From assembly GCF_014649915.1 (NCBI RefSeq), contig NZ_BMTY01000030.1, forward strand, positions 1 to 64,000: 64,000 nucleotides of DNA, in the 5' to 3' direction. This document shows positions 8,101 through 16,529 of this stretch, one piece after another. The notes under the pieces are model-generated. The model was not told where the DNA came from, searched no databases, and worked only from the letters and a program-made list of their open reading frames with translations. Each line of letters begins with the position of its first letter. Within the stretch, counting starts at the first letter, position 1. Origin of the DNA: Streptomyces toxytricini (GTDB taxonomy: Bacteria; Actinomycetota; Actinomycetes; Streptomycetales; Streptomycetaceae). Both the position numbers and the translations under genes were made by a program.

Positions 8101-9190
8101 GGCGCACAATGCGGCTGCCGGTCATCGCACCGCGTTCGAGCAGGACGAAACGGTCCCCGGCGAGGTGGGCGTGGTGCCGGTTGGTCCTCGAGGACGACGC
8201 CGGACTGCTTCACGCCGAGGAGGCGGGGCGGGGGCCTTCCTGGCCCGGTCCCAGGTGCACGGTGCGATGGGCCGCATCCGGGCCGCCGGCGAACACCTGC
8301 GGCGGTTCGCCGAACACCCGGTACCGAAGCCGCCGGAGCTGCTGCGGTTCGCCACCCGGCAGGCCGGCCTTGCTCCTCTGCGTCGCGGAGGCGGCTGCGG
8401 TAATTGCCCGGGCAAGGGGACGGCCCGTGGGGCGCATACGCGGCGCCGTCCACGGGGCGGCTCTGCAGGCGCGTTGCAGACCCCCGCCTGACTGCTGGGC
8501 GACCCCGCAGCGGCACGCCCGCGCCCGCGATTCCCGCCGGCTGCCGGCGACAGCCGCAGGCGCGGTGAGCACGCCGCTGCCATGGGCGGGCGCTGTGGCG
8601 TGGCTGCGCGCGGCGGTTGCCGCGCCGTGCCGGAGGCGTTCCAGCCCTGGTCCGGCGGATGCCGGCAAGCCGGAACGGGCGCACGCGCCCGGAGCCGGCG
8701 AAGGCCGTGCGCAACGTCCCGCGGCGTCGCCGGCACTGCGGGGGGAGGCGGATGCGGAGGTGCGCGCCGCCCGGTGTGTTTGCCTCGCGGGGCGGCCGTT
8801 TCTGAGGAAGAGGGTGGACCGGATCGGATGTCCGCGCGACGCGCCGACGCGCCGACGCCCCGCAAGGCGGCTCGCCAAGCGGCGCGGACCGGGTCCCGGG
8901 CAGCCGTGCCGGCCCCCCGCCGGCTCGGGGCGGCGCGGTCCGGCGTGCGCAGCCCGCGGCAGGTCGTGTGCCGCAAGGCGGCCGTGTCGTCGGGAGGCAG
9001 CGGCTTTGGGGCGGAACCCGCCGTTCAGCGGTGCATGTCGGCCATTGCGGCGGTGGGGGGAGGGGCGCCGCCGCGACGCGGGTACGTCAGCCGCCGTTCA
9101 CGTACGGGCGGCGGTGCCCGCACACCGGCGCGATCCGGAGCGCCGCCACCGTACCGCGAAGCGCATGCCCCCACCCTTCCTGGAGACCCC
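7814..9190. other. 1.4-kb region without a convincing gene
   Basis: Between a gene of unknown function and the PhoX-type gene. Long open frames exist on both strands but are rich in Arg, Ala and Gly and lack consistent third-position G/C bias, as expected for shadows in GC-rich DNA. It holds the tandem duplication (7811-8100), the possible decayed ORF (8105-8380), a short GCGCCGAC triplication near 8840-8860, and the promoter of the following gene near its right end. Confidence 0.6.
8105..8380 (+). pseudogene. Possible decayed ORF with two frameshifts
   Basis: Protein-like segments occur in alternating plus-strand frames: TAFEQDETVPGEVGVV, then LVLEDDAGLLHAEEAGRG in another frame, then AFLARSQVHGAMGRIRAAGEH continuing to LLRFATRQAGL in the first. 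Each piece has plausible composition, but no single frame stays gene-like. I do not recognise the family. It may be chance in very GC-rich DNA. Confidence 0.25.
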
Positions 9191-10630
9191 ATGCCGCTCA
9201 GCCGTAGAGACTTCACCGCCCGTACCGCCCTCGCCGGCGCGGGTGTCGCGCTCACCGGGGCGGTCGGTGCGCTCGCCACCGCCCCGGGGGCGCTGGCGGC
9301 CGACGACAGCACGCACGGTGACGCACAGGGCCGGCCCTGCGGGCCCGGCTACGGCCCGCTCCTGCCCGACCCGGCGGGCGTGCTGGCCCTCCCCGCGGGA
9401 TTCCGCTACCGGATCCTCACCCACAGCGGTGTCACCACCCTGGAGTCCGGCGAGCCCACCCCCTCGCACCACGACGGGACCGCCGCCTTCGCCGGCCCCC
9501 GCGGGGTCACCCTCCTCGTCAACAACCACGAGCTGAGGGGCAGGCGCACCGACTGGATCCGTCCCGTCCCGCTCGCCGAGGGCCTCGTGTACGACCCCAC
9601 CGCGGCCGGCGGCTGCACGGTCGTCGAGGTCCGGCAGGGCGGGGAGGTCGCCGAATGGGTCGGCATCGCCGGTACGTCGACCAACTGCGCGGGCGGCTCG
9701 ACCCCGTGGGGGACCTGGCTGACCTGTGAGGAGACCGAGGACCTGGCCGGCCGGAACGGCATGACGAAGGACCACGGCTACGTCTTCGAGGTGGACCCGC
9801 ACGACCGGCGGGCCAACCGCGACCCGCAGCCGGTCAAGGCCTTCGGCCGCTACGCCCACGAGGCGGTGGTCGTCGACCCGCACCGCGGCCACGCCTACCT
9901 CACCGAGGACGCCTCCGGCCCCAGCGGCCTGTTCTACCGCTGGACGCCGCCCGCCGGGTTCCGGCACGGCCGCGGCCGCCTGCGCACCCTCGCCCCGGAC
10001 GCAGGGGCGCTCGCCGCCGCCAAGTGCTTCGACAGCCGGGGCCGCTTCGTCGACGACCTGACGCGAGCGACGCGGACCGGCACCGTCTACGGCGTCGACT
10101 GGGTGGAGGTCCCGGACCGCGACGCGCGGACCCAGCCGGTCCGCAAGCAGTTCGGCGAGGGCGCGGTGACGCGCGGCCGCAAGCTGGAGGGCATGTGGTG
10201 GGGGGACGGCGGCGCCTACTTCGTGTCCTCGTTCGCCCGCTCGGAGAGTCCCGGCGCGGCCCATGACGGCCAGGTGTGGTTCTACGACCCGAAGCGGCGC
10301 ACGGTCACGCTGGAAGTGCTGTTCGGCGTGAACGCCGACCCGTCCCGCGGCGGCGCGGCCGACGGTCCGGACAACATCACCGTGTCCCCGTACGGCGGTC
10401 TGGTCATCGCCGAGGACGGCGAGGGGATCCAGCACCTCTTCGGCGCCACCGAATCCGGGCGCACCTACCCGCTGGCGCGCAACGAGCTGAACATCGGGAC
10501 TGCCGAGCAGCCGGAATACTCCGAGTTCACGGGCGTCTGCTTCTCCCCGGACGGGCGCACCCTGTTCGCCTGCCTCCAGGACCCCGGGATCATGCTCGCG
10601 ATCACCGGCCCGTGGCGGCGCGCGAACTGA
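9191..10630 (+). CDS. PhoX/DUF839 family protein, Tat-exported
   Basis: 479 residues. The N-terminus SRRDFTARTALAGAGVALTG is a twin-arginine signal, with probable cleavage near APGALA. The mature part follows the PhoX fold: GFRYRILTHSGV, VNNHELRGR, STNCAGGSTPWGTWLTCEE (metal-site region with the conserved Cys-Glu-Glu), AHEAVVVDP, YLTEDASG, FSPDGRTLFACLQDPG. PhoX enzymes are Ca2+/Fe3+-dependent alkaline phosphatases; many DUF839 members are untested, so phosphatase activity is inferred. RBS TGGAG and ATG at 9191. A short hairpin (10641-10655) follows the stop. Confidence 0.9.
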   Translation: MPLSRRDFTARTALAGAGVALTGAVGALATAPGALAADDSTHGDAQGRPCGPGYGPLLPDPAGVLALPAGFRYRILTHSGVTTLESGEPTPSHHDGTAAFAGPRGVTLLVNNHELRGRRTDWIRPVPLAEGLVYDPTAAGGCTVVEVRQGGEVAEWVGIAGTSTNCAGGSTPWGTWLTCEETEDLAGRNGMTKDHGYVFEVDPHDRRANRDPQPVKAFGRYAHEAVVVDPHRGHAYLTEDASGPSGLFYRWTPPAGFRHGRGRLRTLAPDAGALAAAKCFDSRGRFVDDLTRATRTGTVYGVDWVEVPDRDARTQPVRKQFGEGAVTRGRKLEGMWWGDGGAYFVSSFARSESPGAAHDGQVWFYDPKRRTVTLEVLFGVNADPSRGGAADGPDNITVSPYGGLVIAEDGEGIQHLFGATESGRTYPLARNELNIGTAEQPEYSEFTGVCFSPDGRTLFACLQDPGIMLAITGPWRRAN

Positions 10631-10661
10631 GCGCACGGCCGGCGGCTGCGCCGCCGCCCCT

Positions 10662-10847
10662 TCACTGGGCGGCGGCGACCTCGACGTCCTCGGCGCGGAC
10701 GGCGTTGGCCCATTGCTCGAGCAGGAACTCGTACGCCTCGGAGGGCCACTCTCCGTCCACCCAGGACTCGACGAGGTACCGGATCGCCTCGTTCGCCTCG
10801 GCGGCGGACGGGCGGGCGGGACCCGCGGGCCGGAGTGTGCTGTTCAT
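10662..10847 (-). CDS. Small acidic conserved protein, unknown function
   Basis: 61 residues from the ATG at 10847 (a GTG at 10871 would add 8). Ser/Ala-rich start, then an amphipathic acidic helix region (EAIRYLVESWVDGEWPSEAY) and FLLEQWANAVRAEDVEVAA. No Cys, membrane segment or recognised domain. Tail-to-tail with the PhoX-type gene. The Shine-Dalgarno site is weak (GGAAG close to the ATG). Confidence 0.55.
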   Translation of the reverse strand: MNSTLRPAGPARPSAAEANEAIRYLVESWVDGEWPSEAYEFLLEQWANAVRAEDVEVAAAQ

Positions 10848-10960
10848 GCTTCCAAGGCTACGGGCGGGCACGGACAGTCACCCCCGCTTTTCGGGTGCGA
10901 TCCATCACCTCGCCGGCCGCCCGCACCGCCGGCGGTGGCTCCCCGTGCCCGCCCACCTGC

Positions 10961-12220
10961 TCAGAGTGCGTCCGCGCCGGGCTTGACCATGCCGCGTACT
11001 GTGCGGGACTTCACAAAGTCGCCCATGGCCGTCATCTCCCATTCGCCCGAGAACTGCCGGATCAGCTTCGCCATCATCACCCCCGTCTGCGGCTCGGCGC
11101 CGGTGAGGTCGAAGCGGACGAGCTCCTCGCCCGTCGCGGCGTCGATGAGGCGGCAGTAGGCCTTGGCGACTTCGGTGAACTTCTGGCCGGTGAAGGAGTT
11201 CACCGTGAAGACCAGGCCGGTCGCCTCCGCGGGCAGCCGGCCGAGGTCGACGGTGATCACCTCGTCGTCGCCGGCGCCCTCGCCGGTGAGGTTGTCGCCG
11301 GAGTGCCTGATGGCGCCGCCCAGGATGGACAGCCGGCCGAAGTAGCAGCTGTCGATGTGGTTGCGCTGCGGGCCGTACGCGATGACGGACGCGTCCAGGT
11401 CGATGTCGCGGCCGCGGAAGGCGGGTTCCCAGCCGAGGCCCATCTTCACCTGCGCCAGCAGCGGTTTGCCGTGCTTGACGAGGGAGACGGTCTGGTTCTT
11501 CTGCAGGCTGACGCGGCCCTTGTCCAGGTTGATCTTCCCGGTGCCGGCTGCGGCAGGGGCAGGGGCAGGGGCAGGGGCGGGGGCGGGGGCTGCGGGCGGC
11601 GCGGCGGGTGCCGGTCCGGTCGGGGCGGGCGCCGGCGGCGGCACCGTGACGGGCGGGCTCACCGGGGCGGGCGGCGGGGGAGCGGGAGCGGCCGGCCGGG
11701 CGGCGGGCGAGGCGGGCTCCTCGTCCACCGAGACCCCGAAGTCGGTGGCGATTCCGGCGAGGCCGTCGGCGTACCCCTGGCCGACCGCGCGCACCTTCCA
11801 CGCACCGCCGCGGCGGTAGACCTCCACCACCACGAGCGCCGTCTCCGTCCCCAGCTGCGGCGGCGTGAACGTCGCGATCACCGCGCCCGTGTCGGCCTGC
11901 CGCACGGTGGCGGTCGGCTCGACGCCCTGGAACGTCTGCCCGGCCGCGTCCGGACTGGCCGTCACGACGACGCGCTCGATGTCCGGCGGGAGCGCGCCCG
12001 TGTCCACGGTGACGGAGTCGGGCCCCGCCCCGCCGCCGGAGCGGTGGGCGACGCCCGGACCGGACGGCTGGTTGTAGAAGACGAAGTCGGCGTCGGAGCG
12101 GACCTTGCCGTCGGCCGCGAGGAGGAGCCCCGAGACGTCGAGCCGCACCGGGGCGGCCACCTCGACCGTCACGCGGACGGCTTCGAGCGGCAGGTTGGAA
12201 CCAGGGGTCATAGCGGTCAT
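10961..12220 (-). CDS. Double TerD-domain tellurium-resistance family protein
   Basis: 419 residues with two TerD/CABP-type domains. The first (about 1-175) contains DADFVFYNQPSGPG and GQTFQGVEPTATVRQADTG; the second (about 245-400) contains FRGRDIDLDASVIAYG and HSGDNLTGEGAGDDEVI. These acidic loops bind Ca2+ in TerD proteins. A Pro/Ala linker (about 175-245) includes a PAPAPAPAPAP run encoded by a GGGGCA-type hexamer repeat (about 11560-11590), a likely slippage site. TerD proteins occur in tellurite, phage and stress-response gene sets, but no other ter genes are near, so its role here is unknown. Second-domain TerD motifs are intact. Confidence 0.88.
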   Translation of the reverse strand: MTAMTPGSNLPLEAVRVTVEVAAPVRLDVSGLLLAADGKVRSDADFVFYNQPSGPGVAHRSGGGAGPDSVTVDTGALPPDIERVVVTASPDAAGQTFQGVEPTATVRQADTGAVIATFTPPQLGTETALVVVEVYRRGGAWKVRAVGQGYADGLAGIATDFGVSVDEEPASPAARPAAPAPPPPAPVSPPVTVPPPAPAPTGPAPAAPPAAPAPAPAPAPAPAAAGTGKINLDKGRVSLQKNQTVSLVKHGKPLLAQVKMGLGWEPAFRGRDIDLDASVIAYGPQRNHIDSCYFGRLSILGGAIRHSGDNLTGEGAGDDEVITVDLGRLPAEATGLVFTVNSFTGQKFTEVAKAYCRLIDAATGEELVRFDLTGAEPQTGVMMAKLIRQFSGEWEMTAMGDFVKSRTVRGMVKPGADAL

Positions 12221-12320
12221 GCCCGGAGAACGACCGGGGGCGCCGCGCCGTTCCCCCGCCGCCCTCCGCTACTCCGTACGGGCGGCGGCGGACCGCCCGT
12301 ACGGCGGTGCCCGGGCGGCG

Positions 12321-12542
12321 TCAGCGCCGGTTGCGCGGGTGGTTGCGGGCGGTGCGCTCGTTCCCGAACCTGTACGCGCCCGTCCAGCGGGCCATCACGA
12401 GCTGTGCGTCGCCGGACTCCACTTCGGCGAGGAACTTCTCCGCCCGCGGCCCGCGCAGTGTGCCGGCGGCCCGGCCGCGGTGGGTGATGGCGACGGTGCC
12501 GTCGCCCCGGTGCTCGTACGTGAATCCCTGTGGTCTCGGCAT
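12321..12542 (-). CDS. Conserved small basic protein, unknown function
   Basis: 73 residues, start ATG at 12542. The sequence FTYEHRGDGTVAITHRGR, a Lys/Glu-rich helix (AEKFLAEVESGDAQLVMARW) and the basic tail NERTARNHPRNRR match a family I recall as widespread and uncharacterised in Streptomyces. Lies downstream of the aldehyde dehydrogenase in the same direction, separated from it by a strong hairpin, so probably transcribed on its own. Confidence 0.75.
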   Translation of the reverse strand: MPRPQGFTYEHRGDGTVAITHRGRAAGTLRGPRAEKFLAEVESGDAQLVMARWTGAYRFGNERTARNHPRNRR

Positions 12543-12550
12543 GCGCGCAG

Positions 12551-12575
12551 CCTGCCCCGGCCCGGCCGGGGCAGG
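12551..12575 (-). terminator. Terminator after the aldehyde dehydrogenase gene
   Basis: Perfect 10-bp stem CCTGCCCCGG (12551-12560) with its complement (12566-12575) and a 5-nt loop, 13 bp beyond the stop of the leftward gene. Confidence 0.8.
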
Positions 12576-12588
12576 CAACCGGATTTGG

Positions 12589-14118
12589 TCAGGCCGCCCC
12601 GGTGACGCGGCGCGGCAGGCCCAGCGGGTTCGCCTCCCGCAGCTCGGGCGGAAGCAGCGCGTCCGGCACGGACTGGTAGGCGACGGGCCGCAGCCAGCGC
12701 TCGATCGCCGTCACCCCGACCGACGTGGAGTGCGAGGTGGCCGCCGGATACGGGCCGCCGTGGTGCTGGGCGGGGGCCACCGCGACGCCCGTCGGCCAGC
12801 CGTTGACGACGATCCGGCCCGCCAGCTCCGTCACGCGGGCCACCAGCGCGGCCGCCGGGCCCGGCGCCCCGTCCGCCTCCGCCGCGGAGACGTGGAGGGT
12901 CGCGCTCAGGTTGCCGGCCAGGCGGTCCAGCACGGCACCCGCCTCTTCCTGGCCGGCGTACCGGACGAGGACCGTGACCGGGCCGAAGCACTCCTCCAGC
13001 AGCAGCTCGTACGGGCCGCCGGCGAGGAGGGCGCGGGCGGGCACGGCCAGGCAGCCGGCGCCGACGGCGTGCTCCCCGGCGGCGCCCGCGGCGACGGGCG
13101 CCGTGACGCCGGGCAGCGCCGCCCGCTCGGCGACCCCGGCCGCGAAGGCGTCCCGCATCCGGTGGTCGAGGAGGACGCCCGGACCGGTCTCCCCGAGCGC
13201 CTTGGCGAGCGCGCCGGCCAGCCGGTCGCCGGCCGCCCCCTCCGGTACGAGGACCAGGCCCGGCTTGACGCAGAACTGGCCGTTGCCGAGGGTCACCGAG
13301 GCGGCGAGGCCCGCGCCGATCTCCTCGGCCCGCTCGGCGGCGGCGTCCGGGGTGACCACGACGGGGTTCAGGGAGCCCAGTTCGCCGTGGAAGGGGATCG
13401 GCACCGGCCGCGCGGCCGCCGCGTCGAACAGGGCTCGCCCGCCGCGCACCGACCCGGTGAACCCGGCCGCGGCGACCAGCGGGTGCCGGATCAGCTCCAG
13501 GCCCGGGTCGAAGCCGTGGACCACCGACACGACCGCCTCCGGCAGCCCGGCCGCCGCGGCCGCGCGGCGCAGCAGCGAGGCGCACAGCTCGGAGGCGGCC
13601 GGATGATCGGGGTGGGCCTTGACGACCACGGGGCAGCCGGCGGCCAGGGCGCTCGCGGTGTCCCCGCCGGGGACGGAGAAGGCGAGCGGGAAGTTGGAGG
13701 CGGCGTACACGGCGACCACGCCCAGCGGCACCTTGTAGCGGCGCAGTTCGGGGCGCGGCGGGGTCAGGGAGGCGTCGGCCCGGTCGATGCGGATGTCGAG
13801 GTAGGAGCCTTCGTCCACGGCGTCGGCGAAGGCCCGCAGCTGGCCGGTGGTCCGGGCGAGTTCGCCGGTGAGGCGGGCTGGGCCGAGCGCCGTCTCGGCG
13901 TCGGCGGTCTCGACGATCCGGGCGGCCTCCCCGTCGAGGAGGTCGGCGGCGGCGCGGAGGAAGGCGGTGCGCACGGCGCGGTCCGCGAGCGCGCCGCGGA
14001 CCGCGTGCGCGGCGCGCACGGCGGCGTCCACGTCCGCCGGGGTGGCCTCCAGGGTGACCTGTTCCCGCTGCTTCCCGGTGCGGGGGTCCACACTCCAGAC
14101 TGGTGTCCCTGCTGCCAT
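12589..14118 (-). CDS. NADP-type aldehyde dehydrogenase, alpha-ketoglutarate semialdehyde dehydrogenase-like
   Basis: 509 residues. The start ATG at 14118 follows AGGAGG by 9 bp. It shows aldehyde dehydrogenase motifs: PLGVVAVYAASNFPLAFSV (cofactor region), VVVKAHPDHPAAS, GFTGSVRGGRALFD, FHGELGSLNPVVV with the catalytic Glu, GNGQFCVKPGLVLV with the nucleophilic Cys, and EECFGPVTVLV. PIPFHGELGSLNP and the length fit the 2,5-dioxopentanoate (KGSA) dehydrogenase group, which ends sugar-acid, pentose or hydroxyproline breakdown by making 2-oxoglutarate. The partner dehydratases are not in the window. Divergent from an IclR regulator over a palindromic operator. Confidence 0.88.
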   Translation of the reverse strand: MAAGTPVWSVDPRTGKQREQVTLEATPADVDAAVRAAHAVRGALADRAVRTAFLRAAADLLDGEAARIVETADAETALGPARLTGELARTTGQLRAFADAVDEGSYLDIRIDRADASLTPPRPELRRYKVPLGVVAVYAASNFPLAFSVPGGDTASALAAGCPVVVKAHPDHPAASELCASLLRRAAAAAGLPEAVVSVVHGFDPGLELIRHPLVAAAGFTGSVRGGRALFDAAAARPVPIPFHGELGSLNPVVVTPDAAAERAEEIGAGLAASVTLGNGQFCVKPGLVLVPEGAAGDRLAGALAKALGETGPGVLLDHRMRDAFAAGVAERAALPGVTAPVAAGAAGEHAVGAGCLAVPARALLAGGPYELLLEECFGPVTVLVRYAGQEEAGAVLDRLAGNLSATLHVSAAEADGAPGPAAALVARVTELAGRIVVNGWPTGVAVAPAQHHGGPYPAATSHSTSVGVTAIERWLRPVAYQSVPDALLPPELREANPLGLPRRVTGAA

Positions 14119-14158
14119 GCCGCACTGCCTCCTGGATCCGCGCCGGCCCCGCCGGGGT

Positions 14159-14176
14159 CGTTCAGTATTCTGAACG
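14159..14176. promoter_or_regulatory. Probable IclR-family operator
   Basis: CGTTCAG-TATT-CTGAACG, 7-bp perfect arms with a 4-bp AT-rich centre, in the region between the divergent aldehyde dehydrogenase (start 14118) and iclR-type (start 14279) genes. Size and symmetry fit IclR-family sites. It is 40 bp from the dehydrogenase start. Confidence 0.7.
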
Positions 14177-14278
14177 CCGTCCCGGTGGGTGAATGATCTC
14201 CATCCGTTCCGGACTCTATTTCCGCGTCCACGGCGTGACAAGAGACCGTGACAAGAGGCGAAGAGGGGCACGAGGCGC

Positions 14279-15139
14279 ATGACCACAGGCGACGCAGGCA
14301 CGGGCAGCGGCGCGAGCGGAGGCGCGGCCGCCGGCACGGGCGGGGCAGCGGTACCGGGGGCGGGGCCGGGCGGCGAGCCCGCCGGGGCGCCCGCGGCGGT
14401 CAAGTCCGCGGTCCGCACGGTCGTCCTGCTGGAGCACTTCGCGGCCCGGCCCGGCCTGCACAGCCTGGCCGACATCCAGCACGACCTCGGACTGCCCAAG
14501 TCCAGCCTGTACATGCTGCTGCGCACGCTGGTGAACCTCGGCTGGGTCGAGACGGACGCGACGGGCACCCGGTACGGCATCGGCGTACGGGCCCTGCTCG
14601 TCGGCAGTTCGTACATCGACGGCGACGAGGTGGTGGCCGCGGCCAGGCCCACCCTCGACCGGCTCTCGGAGGACACGACCGAGACCATCCACCTGGCCAG
14701 GATGGACGGGACGAGCGTCGTCTACCTGGCGACCCGCCAGTCCCGGCACCACCTGCGGCCGTTCACGCGCGTCGGGCGGAGACTGCCCGTCCACTCGACG
14801 GCACTCGGCAAGGCGCTGCTCGCCGGCCACTCCGACGAGGAGGTGCGTGCGCTGCTGCCGCGAAGGCTGGAGGCGGTCACGGAGCACACCGTGACCGACC
14901 GGGAGCGGCTCATCGACGAGCTCGCGGTGGTGCGGGAGAAGGGCTATGCGGAGGACCGGGAGGAGAACACGCTGGGACTGCGCTGCTTCGGAGTGGCGGT
15001 GCCGTACCGGACGCCGGCCCGGGACGCGGTGAGCTGCTCGGTGCCGGTGGCGCGGCTGACGGAGGAGCACGAGGAACTGATCAAGTCGGCGCTGTTCGCC
15101 GCCCGGGACCGGCTGTCGGTGGTGACGCGGCGGATGTGA
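14279..15139 (+). CDS. IclR family transcriptional regulator
   Basis: 286 residues. A low-complexity Gly/Ala N-terminus (about 40 residues) precedes the winged helix (VLLEHFAARPGLHSLADIQ, LPKSSLYMLLRTLVNLG) and the IclR effector domain (IHLARMDGTSVVYLATR, PVHSTALGKALLAG, EENTLGLRCFGVAVPYR, AVSCSVPVARLTEEH). Divergent from the aldehyde dehydrogenase and probably its regulator, responding to a sugar-acid intermediate; ligand unknown. Confidence 0.9.
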   Translation: MTTGDAGTGSGASGGAAAGTGGAAVPGAGPGGEPAGAPAAVKSAVRTVVLLEHFAARPGLHSLADIQHDLGLPKSSLYMLLRTLVNLGWVETDATGTRYGIGVRALLVGSSYIDGDEVVAAARPTLDRLSEDTTETIHLARMDGTSVVYLATRQSRHHLRPFTRVGRRLPVHSTALGKALLAGHSDEEVRALLPRRLEAVTEHTVTDRERLIDELAVVREKGYAEDREENTLGLRCFGVAVPYRTPARDAVSCSVPVARLTEEHEELIKSALFAARDRLSVVTRRM

Positions 15140-15258
15140 CCGCCCGGACGGCCGGGGCGCGGCCCCTCCGCCGGATTGAGGGTCCCTCCCCCGGACGGGG
15201 GAGGCGGATCCCCACGGCGGGGGAGGTGGCGGGGCTTGGGACGCGGGAGCGTAGGGCC

Positions 15259-16407
15259 ATGACCGGGCGAACGATGCACCAGACGGATCCGACCGACTCG
15301 ACCGACTCGACCGACTCGATCAGGGCGAGTGGCACGACCGACTCGATCGGGGCGGCCGACACGGCCACCGAGACACTCGACGGGACGGGTACGGCCGCCG
15401 CGAGGGCGGTGGGCGCCGCGCATGCCGCGAGCGGTGCGGCCGCCATGGCGGCCGAGGCCCGCGCGCCCGACACCACCGGGGCGGGGGCAAGACTGCTGCG
15501 GGCGGCGGCCGTGGCCGCGACACTGCCGTACCTGGCGCTGAAGACGGCCTGGCTGGCCGGAAGCGACATCGGCATACCCGAGGGCAGCGTGCTGCTCGAA
15601 CCGACGGTGTTCTTCACCGTGGCCAATGCCGTGACCATGGCCATGGACGCGGCGGTGATCGTGCTGGCGCTGCTGCTGACCCGGCCGTGGGGCCGGCGGG
15701 TGCCGGCGCCGCTGCTGCTCGTCCCCGCCTTCACGGCGACCGGGCTGCTCACGCCGATAATCGCCGGCTTCCCCGCCCAACTCGTCCTGAGAGCCGTCGG
15801 CCTGGGCGCCGATCCCGCGGCGAGGGCCGCGGGGGAGTCCTTCCTCCACGGCTGGGTGTACCTCGTCGTCTACGGCGGCTTCATCGTCCAAGGGCTCGCC
15901 CTCGCAGGCCTGTTCGTGCCCTATGCGCGCAGGCGCTGGGGCGGCGTCTGGCAGGGCCCGGGCGGTACGCGGCTCCCGTCGCCCACGGGGGTGGCGGCGG
16001 GGGCCGCGGCCGCGCTCGGCACGGTGCTGGGGGCGCTGTACGTGTACTGGGCCTTCGGCGGGACGGCGTGGCTGGGCGCCGAGCGGGCGGCGCAGCACTC
16101 GGCGGAGACGGGTGCGGTGTCCGCGGTGCACGCGGTGTGCGCGCTGCTCGCCGGCTGGTGCGCGGTGCTGCTGGCCCGGGGAGGGACGCGGCGGCCGGTG
16201 TGGCCGCTGGCGGCGGGGTGGACCGGTGCGGCCGCGGCCCTCTGCTGGGGCCTGTACCTCCTGGCCGTGCCCCTCGCTCCGGGAATCGGAGAGGGCGGAG
16301 GAACACCCTCCGTGATCTTGCTGGCCTACGCTGCCCAGGTGGTCACGGGATGCCTCGCGGCGGCCGTCCTGACAGCCTTCGCGACGCGGCGGCGCAGACC
16401 GGCCTGA
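15259..16407 (+). CDS. Polytopic membrane protein, unknown function
   Basis: 382 residues. The start ATG at 15259 follows GGGAG. The first 90 residues are hydrophilic and Thr/Asp/Ser-rich with three TDS repeats (a 9-bp DNA repeat near 15290-15320), followed by about eight transmembrane segments (for example PYLALKTAWLAG, PTVFFTVANAVTMAMDAAV, GWVYLVVYGGFIVQGLALAG, VILLAYAAQVVTGCLAAAV). Lies 122 bp upstream of a two-component system in the same direction, so it may be co-expressed or sensed with it. No family recognised. Confidence 0.8.
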   Translation: MTGRTMHQTDPTDSTDSTDSIRASGTTDSIGAADTATETLDGTGTAAARAVGAAHAASGAAAMAAEARAPDTTGAGARLLRAAAVAATLPYLALKTAWLAGSDIGIPEGSVLLEPTVFFTVANAVTMAMDAAVIVLALLLTRPWGRRVPAPLLLVPAFTATGLLTPIIAGFPAQLVLRAVGLGADPAARAAGESFLHGWVYLVVYGGFIVQGLALAGLFVPYARRRWGGVWQGPGGTRLPSPTGVAAGAAAALGTVLGALYVYWAFGGTAWLGAERAAQHSAETGAVSAVHAVCALLAGWCAVLLARGGTRRPVWPLAAGWTGAAAALCWGLYLLAVPLAPGIGEGGGTPSVILLAYAAQVVTGCLAAAVLTAFATRRRRPA

Positions 16408-16529
16408 ACCGGCCGCGGCAGGGCGCCTGCCCCGCCCCACAGCGGCGGGGCAGGACGATACGGATCCGGTGATGGCGGTGGCGCAGCAGGACGCCGGTCC
16501 AAGGCGGCGGAGAGTGAGGGGTTCGGGGG

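Noticed and set aside
8210..8976. Long leftward frames of 220-280 codons in the gene-free region
   Set aside because: Composition is Arg/Ala/Gly-rich with no third-position bias or recognisable motif; typical of stop-poor antisense frames in GC-rich DNA.
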